NCBI RefSeq assembly: GCF_001591405.1
Contig: NZ_BCUV01000002.1
Span: 1 to 64,000, forward strand
DNA from: Janibacter terrae NBRC 107853
GTDB taxonomy: Bacteria > Actinomycetota > Actinomycetes > Actinomycetales > Dermatophilaceae
DNA: 64,000 bases
Reading direction: 5' to 3'
The notes under the pieces are model-generated. The model saw nothing but the letters and a program-made list of their open reading frames with translations. It was not told the DNA's origin and did no database searches. Both the position numbers and the translations under genes were made by a program. Positions 15,788 to 23,971 of the stretch are shown in pieces; the stretch's first letter is position 1, and each line of letters opens with the position of its first letter.

Positions 15788-18112
15788 TCAGCCCGCGGTC
15801 TCCTGCAGCGGGTCCTCGCTCACTGTATGTCCGAGCGAGGCCAGGAGCAGGTCGAGCAGCGCGACGGCGCCGCGAGCGTCCAGCGGCTCGTTGCCGTTGC
15901 CGCACTTGGGCGACACGACGCAGGCCGGGCAGCCGTCGCCGCTGCACCCGCACGCGGCGATCGTCTCGCGGGTCATCGTCAGCCACTCGCCGATCCGCTC
16001 GTGCGCGCGTGCCGCGAACCCCGCACCCCCGGGGTGCCCGTCGTAGACCATGACGGTGGGCAGCCCCGTCTGCGGGTGCTGGTCGGTGGAGACGCCGCCG
16101 ATGTCCCACCGGTCGCACGTGGCGAGGAGCGGGAGCATCCCGATCGCGGCGTGCTCCGCGGCGTGCGCGGCGCCCGGCACGTCCTGCTCGGCGACACCGG
16201 CCCGCGCCAGCGCCTCCGGCGTCATCGTCCACCACACCGCCCGGGTCGAGAGGGTCCGCTCGGGCAGGTCGAGCTCGTGGCGGCCGATGACCTCGCCGCT
16301 CGGCAGTCGCCGGAGGAACCCGGTCACCTGACGGCGCACGTCCACCCGGCCGAAGGAGACCCGGACCGGTCCGTGGTCGACCCCGACCTCCTCGGCGACG
16401 ATGTCGAAGGAGGACACCGACTGGGCGTGCGTCGACCACCCCGGGTCGCCCAGCACGACCGTGGCCGTCGACTGCTCGAGATCGAGGTCGGTGACGACGA
16501 AGGTGCGCCCCTGGTGCACGTGCACGGCGCCCGTGTGGACCTGCGCGTGCGCCGAGCTCTCGTCGACCGTCCCGACGACGCGACCGGACCTCCCTTCGAC
16601 GATGCTCACCACCTCGCCGATGCCGCGCAGGGACACGTGCTCGCCGGGCCGGTCGGGCCGGGTCCAGAACCAGCCGCCGGGGCGGGCACGCAGGATCCCT
16701 CGCGTGACGAGCACGTCGAGGACGCCGCTCAGCCCCTCGCCGAACCAGCGCTCGTCGTCGAGGGTCACGGGGATCTCCGCGGCGGCGCAGGCCACGTGCG
16801 GCACGAGGACGTGGAGGTTGCGCGGGTCGAGCACGCTCGTCTCGACCGGGGTGTCGAAGACCGCCTCGGGGTGCTCCACCACCCAGGTGTCGAGCGGGTC
16901 GTCGGCGGCGAGCAGCACGGCGAGGGCGTCCTGCCCGTCCCGCCCGGCGCGACCCGCCTGCTGCCACACCGAGGCCAGCCGACCGGGCCACCCGGCCATG
17001 AGGACGACGTCGAGCCCGGCGATGTCGATGCCGAGCTCGAGCGCGTTGGTCGCGGCGAGCCCGAGCAGGTCGCGGTCGCGCAGCCGACGCTCGATGATCC
17101 GCCGCTCCTCGGGCAGGTAGCCGCCCCGGTAGGCCGCGATCCTCCCTTCGTCCACCGCGCTCACCCGCCGCGCGGCGGAGGAGGCGAGGGCCTCGACCCC
17201 CGCCCGCGACCGCGCGAACGCGAGCGTCTGGACGTCCCGGCCCACGAGCTCGGCCATGAGCTCGGCGGCCTCCGTCGTGGGGGAGCGGCGGGCGCCCTCG
17301 TCGTCCTCCGGCGGCTGCCACAGCGCGAAGGTCAGCGCCCCGCGGGGCGAGCCGTCGCGCGTCACCGCGAGCACGTCGTCCCCGATGAGCCGCGAGGCGT
17401 GGCCGCCCGGGTCGCCGACGGTGGCCGAGGCGAGGACGAACACCGGATCGGCGCCGTACCGGCGTGCCACCCGCCGCAGCCGGCGGATGAGCAGGGCGAC
17501 GTGCGACCCGAAGACCCCCCGGTAGACGTGGCACTCGTCGATGACGACGTAGCGCAGCCGCCGCAGCACGTGCGCCCAGTGCTCGTGCCCTGGCAGCAGG
17601 GAGTGGTGCACGAGGTCGGGGTTGGTGAGGATGACGTCGGCGTGGTCGCGGATCCAGCGCCGCTCGTCGGTCGGGGTGTCGCCGTCGTACGTCGCGGCGC
17701 GGATGCCGGGGACCGCCCACGACTGGATCCTCGCCAGCTGGTCGGCAGCCAGCGCCTTGGTCGGGGACAGGTAGAGCGCGGTCGCGCCGCGGCCGTTGGC
17801 GGCGGCCCGACCCTCGAGCACCGCGGTGAGCGAAGGGAGGAGGTACCCCAGCGACTTGCCCGAGGCCGTACCGGTCGCCAGGACGACGTGCCTGCCCTCC
17901 CGTGCCGCCTCGGCGGCAGCGGCCTGGTGTGACCAGAGCCGGTCGATGCCGGCGCCGGCGAGGGCGGTCCGCAGGGGTGGGGCGACCCAGTCCGGCAGGT
18001 CGGCGTGCTCCGCAGGGCGACGGGGGATCGACTCGACGTGCCGCACCCGGTCCTCGCGGCCGGCGGCCAGGGCGCGGAGCAGGTCGGGGGCCTGCGGACG
18101 GGTGCTGGACAT
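15788..18112 (-). CDS. DEAD/DEAH-box helicase with DUF1998-type Cys cluster (MrfA-like)
   Basis: The 774-residue superfamily 2 helicase has Walker A LATGTASGKSLGYLLP (about 77-92), motif II VIDECHVY (a DECH box), SAT motif LASATVGDP, and motif VI QQAGRAGRDG. The C-terminus has four cysteines as CGCSGDGCPAC plus KCGNG, the zinc cluster of MrfA-type DNA repair helicases. This is the DECH helicase that marks the actinobacterial tad neighbourhood; its link to secretion is unexplained. ATG 18112 is 7 bases after TACCGT, giving a leaderless mRNA, and this -10 box overlaps that of the divergent STAS gene. Confidence 0.93.
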   Translation of the reverse strand: MSSTRPQAPDLLRALAAGREDRVRHVESIPRRPAEHADLPDWVAPPLRTALAGAGIDRLWSHQAAAAEAAREGRHVVLATGTASGKSLGYLLPSLTAVLEGRAAANGRGATALYLSPTKALAADQLARIQSWAVPGIRAATYDGDTPTDERRWIRDHADVILTNPDLVHHSLLPGHEHWAHVLRRLRYVVIDECHVYRGVFGSHVALLIRRLRRVARRYGADPVFVLASATVGDPGGHASRLIGDDVLAVTRDGSPRGALTFALWQPPEDDEGARRSPTTEAAELMAELVGRDVQTLAFARSRAGVEALASSAARRVSAVDEGRIAAYRGGYLPEERRIIERRLRDRDLLGLAATNALELGIDIAGLDVVLMAGWPGRLASVWQQAGRAGRDGQDALAVLLAADDPLDTWVVEHPEAVFDTPVETSVLDPRNLHVLVPHVACAAAEIPVTLDDERWFGEGLSGVLDVLVTRGILRARPGGWFWTRPDRPGEHVSLRGIGEVVSIVEGRSGRVVGTVDESSAHAQVHTGAVHVHQGRTFVVTDLDLEQSTATVVLGDPGWSTHAQSVSSFDIVAEEVGVDHGPVRVSFGRVDVRRQVTGFLRRLPSGEVIGRHELDLPERTLSTRAVWWTMTPEALARAGVAEQDVPGAAHAAEHAAIGMLPLLATCDRWDIGGVSTDQHPQTGLPTVMVYDGHPGGAGFAARAHERIGEWLTMTRETIAACGCSGDGCPACVVSPKCGNGNEPLDARGAVALLDLLLASLGHTVSEDPLQETAG

Positions 18113-18118
18113 GTGATC

Positions 18119-18125
18119 TACGGTA
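18119..18125. promoter_or_regulatory. Overlapping divergent -10 boxes in one palindrome
   Basis: The sequence TACGGTA at 18119-18125 reads TACGGT on the plus strand, 6 bases before GTG 18131. It reads TACCGT on the minus strand (18125-18120), 7 bases before ATG 18112. Both genes would be leaderless and share five promoter base pairs. Confidence 0.6.
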
Positions 18126-18130
18126 GGCCG

Positions 18131-18484
18131 GTGCCCATCACGATCACGACCAGCGAAGCGGGCGAGGTCCACATCGTCCACGTCAGTGGTGAGATCGACG
18201 TGACCTCCGCCGCCGTGCTGCGCGACGCGCTCGAGGCGCTCATCGCCGATGGGCGCCGCCGTCTGACCCTCGACCTGTCCGCGGTGACCTTCATGGACTC
18301 CACCGGCCTGGGGATCGTCGTCGGGCGCCTCAAGCGCCTCTCCCGCCACGGCGGGACGATGACCGTCGCGGCCGCCCACCCCCGGGTGCTGCGGGTCTTC
18401 TCCATCACCGGCCTCGACCAGCTCCTCGACGTCCACCCGGATGTCGACGCCGCAGTCCGCGCCGCGGAGGCAACTCGGCAGTAG
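18131..18484 (+). CDS. STAS-domain anti-sigma factor antagonist
   Basis: The 117-residue single STAS domain has the SpoIIAA/RsbV signature FMDSTGLGIVVGRLK, with the phosphorylatable serine at about S57. Such proteins free a sigma factor by binding its anti-sigma kinase. No kinase or sigma gene lies next to it. It diverges from the helicase gene with an overlapping leaderless promoter, and hppA follows 68 bases downstream on the same strand. A sigma-F/sigma-B-like promoter elsewhere in this window (46793-46818) would be a natural output of such a switch; that link is inference. Confidence 0.9.
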   Translation: MPITITTSEAGEVHIVHVSGEIDVTSAAVLRDALEALIADGRRRLTLDLSAVTFMDSTGLGIVVGRLKRLSRHGGTMTVAAAHPRVLRVFSITGLDQLLDVHPDVDAAVRAAEATRQ

Positions 18485-18552
18485 TGTGAGCCAACGGTCG
18501 TGCCGCCACGACGACGGTCCGGCCGTGACCCGCGCCCATCAAGGAGGATGGC

Positions 18553-20889
18553 ATGGCTGGCTCGCACGCGTCCCTGACCGCAGCGTCATCGATCACGCTC
18601 GACGGCACCAACCTCGGCCTCGTCGGCGGCGTGGCCGCGATCGGCCTCCTCGCGCTCGTCCTGGGGGTGGTCCTGCGGGGGCAGGTGCTCGCCGCGGGCG
18701 CCGGCACCGAGCGCATGCAGGAGATCGCCGGCGCGGTCGAGGAGGGCGCGCACGCCTACCTGCGGCGGCAGTTCAGGACGCTCGTCGTCTTCGTCGTCCT
18801 CGTCTTCGTCCTGCTCCTCTTCCTGCCCGCCGACACCGCGGGGGTCCGCTGGGGACGGTCCGGGTTCTTCGTCCTCGGCGCCGTCTTCTCCGCGACGATC
18901 GGCTACCTGGGCATGTCGCTCGCGGTCAAGGCCAATGTCCGCGTCGCCCAGGCCGCCCGCTCGACCGGTCGCGACGACGGGATGCGGATCGCCTTCCGCA
19001 CCGGCGGGACGGTCGGCATGTTCACCGTCGGCCTCGGCCTCATCGGTGCGGCCGTCGTCGTCCTCGCCTACCGCGGTGACGCTCCCAAGGTCCTCGAGGG
19101 CTTCGGCTTCGGTGCCGCCCTGCTCGCGATGTTCATGCGCGTCGGCGGCGGCATCTTCACCAAGGCCGCCGACGTCGGCGCCGACCTCGTCGGCAAGGTC
19201 GAGGCCGGCATCCCCGAGGACGACCCGCGCAACGCCGCCACCATCGCCGACAACGTCGGTGACAACGTCGGCGACTGCGCCGGCATGGCCGCGGACCTCT
19301 TCGAGTCCTACGCCGTGATGCTCGTCGCGGCGCTCATCCTCGGCTCCGCGGCCTTCGGCGCCTACGGCCTCGTCTTCCCCCTGCTCATCCCCGCCATCGG
19401 CGCCGTGACGGCCATGATCGGCATCTTCATCACCCGCGCGCGGGCGGGGGAGTCGGCGCTCGACGCGATCAACCGCGGCTTCTACATCTCTGCGGTGATC
19501 TCCGCGGTCCTGTGCGCCGTCGCGGCGTACACCTACCTGCCCGGCGCCTACGCCGACCTGGGATCGCCCGACGAGGGCGTCGCCGCCCTCGTGGGCGACC
19601 CGCGCCGGGCGGCGCTGCTCGCCGTCGTCCTCGGCATCGTGCTGGCCGCCGTCATCCTGCGCATGACCGGGTACTACACGGGGACCGACAAGCGACCGAC
19701 GATGGACGTCGCGCGCACCACCGAGACCGGCGCCGCGACCGTCATCCTCTCCGGCATCAGCCTCGGCCTCGAGTCAGCCGTCTACAAGGTCGTGACGATC
19801 GCGGTCTGCATCTACCTGGCCTTCCTCCTCGGCGGCTCGTCGGTCGTGCTCGGGCTCTTCTTCATCGCGCTCGCCGGCTGCGGGCTGCTCACGACCGTCG
19901 GCGTCATCGTCGCCATGGACACCTTCGGCCCGGTCTCGGACAACGCCCAGGGCATCGCCGAGATGTCCGGTGACGTCGACGGCGAGGCCGCACAGATCCT
20001 CACCGAGCTCGACGCCGTCGGCAACACGACCAAGGCGATCACCAAGGGCATCGCGATCGCGACGGCCGTGCTCGCCGCGACGGCGCTCTTCGGCAGCTAC
20101 ACGGATGCGTGGACCTCGGCAGTCCGCGCGGTCGACCCGGGCTCGCTCTCCAAGGACCGGGTGTCCGACCTCGAGCAGATGGTCAACACCCAGATCGTCG
20201 CCCCCAACGTCCTCGTCGGCGTGCTCGTCGGCGCCGCGGTCGTCTTCCTCTTCTCCGGCCTGGCGATCAATGCGGTCACCGTGGCCGCCGGGTCGATCGT
20301 CCACGAGGTGCGCCGCCAGTTCCGCGAGCACCCGGGGATCATGGCCGGCACCGAGAAGCCCGAGTACGCCCGCGTGGTCGACATCTGCACCCGCGACTCG
20401 CTGACGAAGCTCGCGACCCCCGGCCTGCTGGCCGCCCTCACCCCGATCATCGTCGGCTTCGGGCTGGGCATCGGGGCGCTCGCCGGGTTCCTCGCCGGCG
20501 CCATCGCCTGCGGCGCGCTCATGGCCGTCTTCCTCGCCAACTCCGGCGGCGCGTGGGACAACGCGAAGAAGATCGTCGAGGACGGCAAGCACGGCGGCAA
20601 GGGCTCGTCCGGCCACGAGGCCGCGGTCATCGGTGACACCGTCGGCGACCCCTTCAAGGACACCGCCGGGCCGGCGATCAACCCGCTCATCAAGGTGATG
20701 AACCTCGTCGCCGTCCTCATCGCCCCGGCGATCATCACCCTCTACCTCGGCGACGACACCGACCAGATGATCCGCTGGGGCATCGCACTCGTCGCGTTCG
20801 TCGTCATCGTCGGCGCGCTGCTCTACTCCAAGCGTGACGACGTCGCGATGGCCGACCCGGACGTCGAGCCGGTCCTCGACCGAGCCTGA
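18553..20889 (+). CDS. hppA: Membrane-bound proton-translocating pyrophosphatase
   Basis: This 778-residue pump couples pyrophosphate hydrolysis to proton export. It has about 16 membrane segments and the substrate loops DVGADLVGKVEAGIPEDDPR, NVGDNVGDCAGMAADLFES and GDTVGDPFKDTAGPA. The motif GNTTKAITKG carries lysine where potassium-dependent enzymes have alanine, which marks the potassium-independent class. ATG 18553 follows AAGGAGG by 5 bases. The 68-base upstream gap includes a short hairpin (18497-18512). A soluble pyrophosphatase gene is also present (48454-49083). Confidence 0.96.
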   Translation: MAGSHASLTAASSITLDGTNLGLVGGVAAIGLLALVLGVVLRGQVLAAGAGTERMQEIAGAVEEGAHAYLRRQFRTLVVFVVLVFVLLLFLPADTAGVRWGRSGFFVLGAVFSATIGYLGMSLAVKANVRVAQAARSTGRDDGMRIAFRTGGTVGMFTVGLGLIGAAVVVLAYRGDAPKVLEGFGFGAALLAMFMRVGGGIFTKAADVGADLVGKVEAGIPEDDPRNAATIADNVGDNVGDCAGMAADLFESYAVMLVAALILGSAAFGAYGLVFPLLIPAIGAVTAMIGIFITRARAGESALDAINRGFYISAVISAVLCAVAAYTYLPGAYADLGSPDEGVAALVGDPRRAALLAVVLGIVLAAVILRMTGYYTGTDKRPTMDVARTTETGAATVILSGISLGLESAVYKVVTIAVCIYLAFLLGGSSVVLGLFFIALAGCGLLTTVGVIVAMDTFGPVSDNAQGIAEMSGDVDGEAAQILTELDAVGNTTKAITKGIAIATAVLAATALFGSYTDAWTSAVRAVDPGSLSKDRVSDLEQMVNTQIVAPNVLVGVLVGAAVVFLFSGLAINAVTVAAGSIVHEVRRQFREHPGIMAGTEKPEYARVVDICTRDSLTKLATPGLLAALTPIIVGFGLGIGALAGFLAGAIACGALMAVFLANSGGAWDNAKKIVEDGKHGGKGSSGHEAAVIGDTVGDPFKDTAGPAINPLIKVMNLVAVLIAPAIITLYLGDDTDQMIRWGIALVAFVVIVGALLYSKRDDVAMADPDVEPVLDRA

Positions 20890-20916
20890 CGGGCGAAGGG
20901 AGCGGGCCGGGCTGGC

Positions 20917-20922
20917 TAGGCT
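20917..20922 (+). promoter_or_regulatory. -10 box of leaderless methyltransferase gene
   Basis: TAGGCT on the plus strand, 6 bases before GTG 20929. Confidence 0.6.
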
Positions 20923-20928
20923 CGTCGG

Positions 20929-22440
20929 GTGAGTACCTCGGCGACCCTGCGCACCGACCCGGCCCTGCTCGACTCCCTGAGGGAGGACCTGGCGGGCGCC
21001 CCCTTCGGCGTGGACGAGGTGCGCGAACGCCTCGGTGCCCTCGCCAGCGCGGCCCTCGGCCGCGAGCAGACCCTGCCCGCACGGCGCGCGGTCGCCGGCG
21101 CGAGCGACCCGCTCGGCGTGCTCATCGGGTGCTTCGGGCTCGGGCTGCCCACGGCCGCCGACGACCTGGCGAGCGCCCTGCCGCGCACCGGCGTCACCGG
21201 CGCGGTCGCCCTCGGGATCGTCGAGCCGGAGGGCGCGCACGTCCGGGCCACCTGCGACCTGCGGCCCTACGGGGACGACACCGGGCACGCGTGGTGGGTC
21301 GCCTCCGACCCCACGGAGCACGCCCGCAGCGAGCCGCTGCCCGTCGACCACGTGCTCGGCATCGGTGGCGCCTCGACGACCCTCGCGTCGTGGACCCCCC
21401 GCACCCGCGTCGCCCGGGCCCTCGACCTCGGCACCGGCTGCGGCGTCCAGGCCCTGCACCTGTCGACCCACGCCGAGCACGTCGTGGCCACCGACCTGTC
21501 GCGGCGTGCGCTCGGCTACGCCGCCTTCAACGCCGCGCTCAACCGCGCCGACTGGGACCTGCGCGAGGGCAGCTTCCTCGAGCCGGTGGCCGGGGAGGCC
21601 TTCGACCTCGTCGTGAGCAATCCGCCCTTCGTCATCACGCCGCGGAGCGGGGACGTGCCGCTCTACGAGTACCGCGACGGGGGCGCCGCCGGTGACGCGG
21701 TCGTCGCCGCCCTGACGAAGGGGGTCGGCGCCCACCTCGCGCCCGGAGGCGTCGCCCAGCTCCTCGGCAACTGGGAGACCGGCGCCGGCCAGGACTGGCG
21801 CGACCGGGTCGGGGAGTGGGTCGCGGAGAGCGGCCTCGACGCGTGGGTCGTGCAGCGCGACGTGCAGGACCCGGCGGAGTACGCCGAGCTGTGGACCCGC
21901 GACGGCGGTCACCTGCCGGGCACGAGCGAGCACGACACGCTGGTCGGCGCCTGGCTCGACGACTTCGCGTCGCGCCGGGTGGAGCAGATCGGCTTCGGGA
22001 TCATCACGCTGCACCGACCCACGACGCAGCGGACCCCCTTCGTCGACCTCGTCGAGGCGCACGGACCGGTCGCCACCCCCATGGGGCCGACCATCGCTGC
22101 CGGGCTGGTGGCCCGCGACCGGCTCGCGGGGCTCGACGACGACGCCCTGCTCGACACCGCGTGGCGCTGCGCCGACGACGTGACCACCGAGACGCACGCG
22201 GCTCCGGGCGCCACCGACCCCAACGTCATCGTGCTGCGGCAGGGCGGGGGGCTGGCGCGCTCGATCCGCCTCGACACCCTCGACGCGGCCCTGGTGTCCG
22301 TGAGCGACGGCGAGCTGACCGCCCGGCAGTCGCTCACCGCGATCTCCGCGCTGCTCGACCTGCCGACCGGTGAGGCGCTCGGGGCCGGCGCGACGCTCGT
22401 GCGGCGCCTGGCCGCCGACGGCCTGCTCCGGCCCGCCTGA
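20929..22440 (+). CDS. SAM-dependent methyltransferase, HemK/RlmG-like with flanking domains
   Basis: The 503-residue protein has an N-terminal helical domain (about 1-110), a Rossmann methyltransferase core with ALDLGTGCGVQALHL (about 164-178) and VVSNPPFVI, and a C-terminal region of about 150 residues resembling a winged-helix module. The NPPF motif suggests N-methylation of a base or glutamine in rRNA, DNA or protein. The architecture matches a known actinobacterial family usually annotated only as methyltransferase. GTG 20929 is set by the leaderless spacing. It converges on the inverted repeat 22456-22511. Confidence 0.85.
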   Translation: MSTSATLRTDPALLDSLREDLAGAPFGVDEVRERLGALASAALGREQTLPARRAVAGASDPLGVLIGCFGLGLPTAADDLASALPRTGVTGAVALGIVEPEGAHVRATCDLRPYGDDTGHAWWVASDPTEHARSEPLPVDHVLGIGGASTTLASWTPRTRVARALDLGTGCGVQALHLSTHAEHVVATDLSRRALGYAAFNAALNRADWDLREGSFLEPVAGEAFDLVVSNPPFVITPRSGDVPLYEYRDGGAAGDAVVAALTKGVGAHLAPGGVAQLLGNWETGAGQDWRDRVGEWVAESGLDAWVVQRDVQDPAEYAELWTRDGGHLPGTSEHDTLVGAWLDDFASRRVEQIGFGIITLHRPTTQRTPFVDLVEAHGPVATPMGPTIAAGLVARDRLAGLDDDALLDTAWRCADDVTTETHAAPGATDPNVIVLRQGGGLARSIRLDTLDAALVSVSDGELTARQSLTAISALLDLPTGEALGAGATLVRRLAADGLLRPA

Positions 22441-22455
22441 GCCTGACCCCACGCG

Positions 22456-22511
22456 CAGAGGGTCACGTCATGCACCAAGAACGCGTCTGATGTGCACGAC
22501 GTGACCCTCTG
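22456..22511. terminator. 20-bp inverted repeat between convergent genes
   Basis: CAGAGGGTCACGTCATGCAC (22456-22475) and GTGCACGACGTGACCCTCTG (22492-22511) are complementary with one mismatch and flank a 16-base loop. It lies between two convergent genes, so a bidirectional terminator is the simplest reading. The long loop and lack of a T-run are unusual. Confidence 0.6.
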
Positions 22512-22535
22512 GGGGTGGCTAGCGGGGTGTCGAGG

Positions 22536-22919
22536 TCACTGCATGGTGATCTTCCACTCGTCCTCGACCTTGACCAGCTTGACGTCGTTCTCCTCGTCCT
22601 TGCTGTTCTTGACCTTGACGGTGGCGGTCTTCTCGTCCTCGGAGACCGTGGAGGAGAGGATCTCGATGTCGTCGGCGTTGGCCTCCTCGGCCAGGTCGTC
22701 GCCGCCCTCCTTCATGCCCTCGACGCACGTGGTGCCGGCCGACTCCATGGTCTTGAGCATCTCGGGGTCGATGCTGTCGCAGACCTTGTCGTAGTCCTTG
22801 TCCTCGAAGGCCTGAGCGAAGTCCGTGACGGCCTGCTCCGCGTCCTTCTCCGGGCTGCCGCAGGCCGAGAGGCCCAGCGCGAGCCCGCTGGCGGCGATGA
22901 TGGTGGCGAGCTTCTTCAT
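22536..22919 (-). CDS. Small secreted lipoprotein, DUF4878-like
   Basis: The 127-residue protein has a lipoprotein signal peptide with lipobox LSAC (C20), then an acidic domain (SPEKDAEQAVTDFAQAFEDK) of the NTF2-like DUF4878 style, ending in a beta-rich DVKLVKVEDEWKI. It should be anchored to the outer face of the membrane. ATG 22919 follows GGGGAGGACCCC. A -10 box TAGGGT lies at 22971-22976, about 50 bases upstream. Function is unknown. Confidence 0.85.
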   Translation of the reverse strand: MKKLATIIAASGLALGLSACGSPEKDAEQAVTDFAQAFEDKDYDKVCDSIDPEMLKTMESAGTTCVEGMKEGGDDLAEEANADDIEILSSTVSEDEKTATVKVKNSKDEENDVKLVKVEDEWKITMQ

Positions 22920-22970
22920 GGGGTCCTCCCCGGTCGTGGCGCGGCCGTGGTGCAGCGCTCGTCGGTCACG

Positions 22971-22976
22971 ACCCTA
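22971..22976 (-). promoter_or_regulatory. -10 box of lipoprotein gene
   Basis: TAGGGT on the minus strand, about 50 bases upstream of ATG 22919, leaving a normal leader with a ribosome binding site. Confidence 0.45.
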
Positions 22977-23030
22977 ACGACGCCGGCCGGGGTGGGCGAT
23001 GGGGAGGACTGCCCGCCCCGGTCGGTCCGA

Positions 23031-23819
23031 TCAGTCGAACTGCCAGGAGCGCTTGGACAGGCCGAACCAGAAGCCGTCGACCGCCGTCCGGCGCTCGGTC
23101 GCGCCGGAGGCCTCGGCCGCGCCCATCGCGATGTACAGCGGCGCCCAGTGCTCGGTGCGCGGGTGCGCCTCGTGGGAGGCGGGTGCCAGCTCGAGCATCC
23201 GCTCGAGGGCGTCGACGTCACCGGCCGCCACGGTCTCGGCGGCCCAGTGGTCGAACTCGCTCGAGGCGGACGGGGGCGTGGCGTCGGCCCCGGCGCGCGG
23301 GTTGAACCAGCGCAGGTTGTGCGTCGTGAAGCCCGAGCCGACGATGAGCGTGTCCTGGTCGCGAAGGGGGGCGAGCGCCCGGCCGATCTCGAGCAGGCGG
23401 TGCGGGTCGAGGGTCGGCATCGACATCTGGAGCACCGGCACGTCGGCATCGGGGAACATCTCCACGAGCGGCACGTAGGCGCCGTGGTCCAGGCCACGGG
23501 TCTCGTCGCGCTGGACGTCGACCCCCTTCGCCCCGAGGAGGGAGGAGACCTCGGCGGCCAGGTCGGGGGCGAGCGGCGCGTCGTACTCGACCTCGAAGTA
23601 CTTCTGCGGGAAGCCCCAGAAGTCGTAGGTCAGCGGCACCTTGCGCTGGGTGGGGCTGACCGTGACGGGGGCGTTCTCCCAGTGCGCCGAGACCATGAGG
23701 ATGTTCTTCGGCTTCTCGAAGGAGCCCGACCAGCGGGCGAGCTCGGCGGTCCAGCGGGCGTCGTCGGCCAGCGGGGGAGCGCCGTGGGACAGGAACAGCA
23801 CGGGCGGGGTAGCGGTCAT
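23031..23819 (-). CDS. Extradiol ring-cleavage dioxygenase, YgiD/DODA family
   Basis: The 262-residue metalloenzyme matches the 4,5-DOPA extradiol dioxygenase family. Visible motifs are LSHGAPP (H12), SAHWE (H46), GSGFTTHNLRWFN and HPRTEHWAPLYIAMGAA. The natural substrate in bacteria is mostly unknown, probably a catechol or quinone precursor. ATG 23819 is 6 bases after a perfect TATTAT box, so the mRNA is leaderless. A TTG-N6-CAA element sits just upstream of that box. It is divergent from topA. Confidence 0.92.
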   Translation of the reverse strand: MTATPPVLFLSHGAPPLADDARWTAELARWSGSFEKPKNILMVSAHWENAPVTVSPTQRKVPLTYDFWGFPQKYFEVEYDAPLAPDLAAEVSSLLGAKGVDVQRDETRGLDHGAYVPLVEMFPDADVPVLQMSMPTLDPHRLLEIGRALAPLRDQDTLIVGSGFTTHNLRWFNPRAGADATPPSASSEFDHWAAETVAAGDVDALERMLELAPASHEAHPRTEHWAPLYIAMGAAEASGATERRTAVDGFWFGLSKRSWQFD

Positions 23820-23825
23820 GCACCC

Positions 23826-23831
23826 ATAATA
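23826..23831 (-). promoter_or_regulatory. -10 box of leaderless dioxygenase gene
   Basis: TATTAT on the minus strand, 6 bases before ATG 23819. It is the most AT-rich and consensus-like -10 box in the window. Confidence 0.7.
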
Positions 23832-23832
23832 C

Positions 23833-23844
23833 TTGTATCTTCAA
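23833..23844. promoter_or_regulatory. Candidate MarR-type operator
   Basis: TTGTATCTTCAA is an imperfect palindrome of the TTG-N6-CAA type used by MarR-family repressors. It sits directly upstream of the dioxygenase -10 box, where a bound repressor would block RNA polymerase. No MarR gene is in the window. Confidence 0.35.
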
Positions 23845-23971
23845 TGAAAATCCACCCCCGGCGGAATGGGTTCCGACCCGGCCGCCGGGGCGTAGTACGG
23901 TCGGCGCCAGCGACCCGTGCGTCGAGGCAGCGACGAATCCGCTGCACGCAGGGTCGGGAGAAGAGGCACGC

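Noticed and set aside
15017-17932. A 971-codon plus-strand frame across the helicase gene
   Set aside because: The minus strand encodes a helicase with every expected motif; the plus frame is compositional noise.
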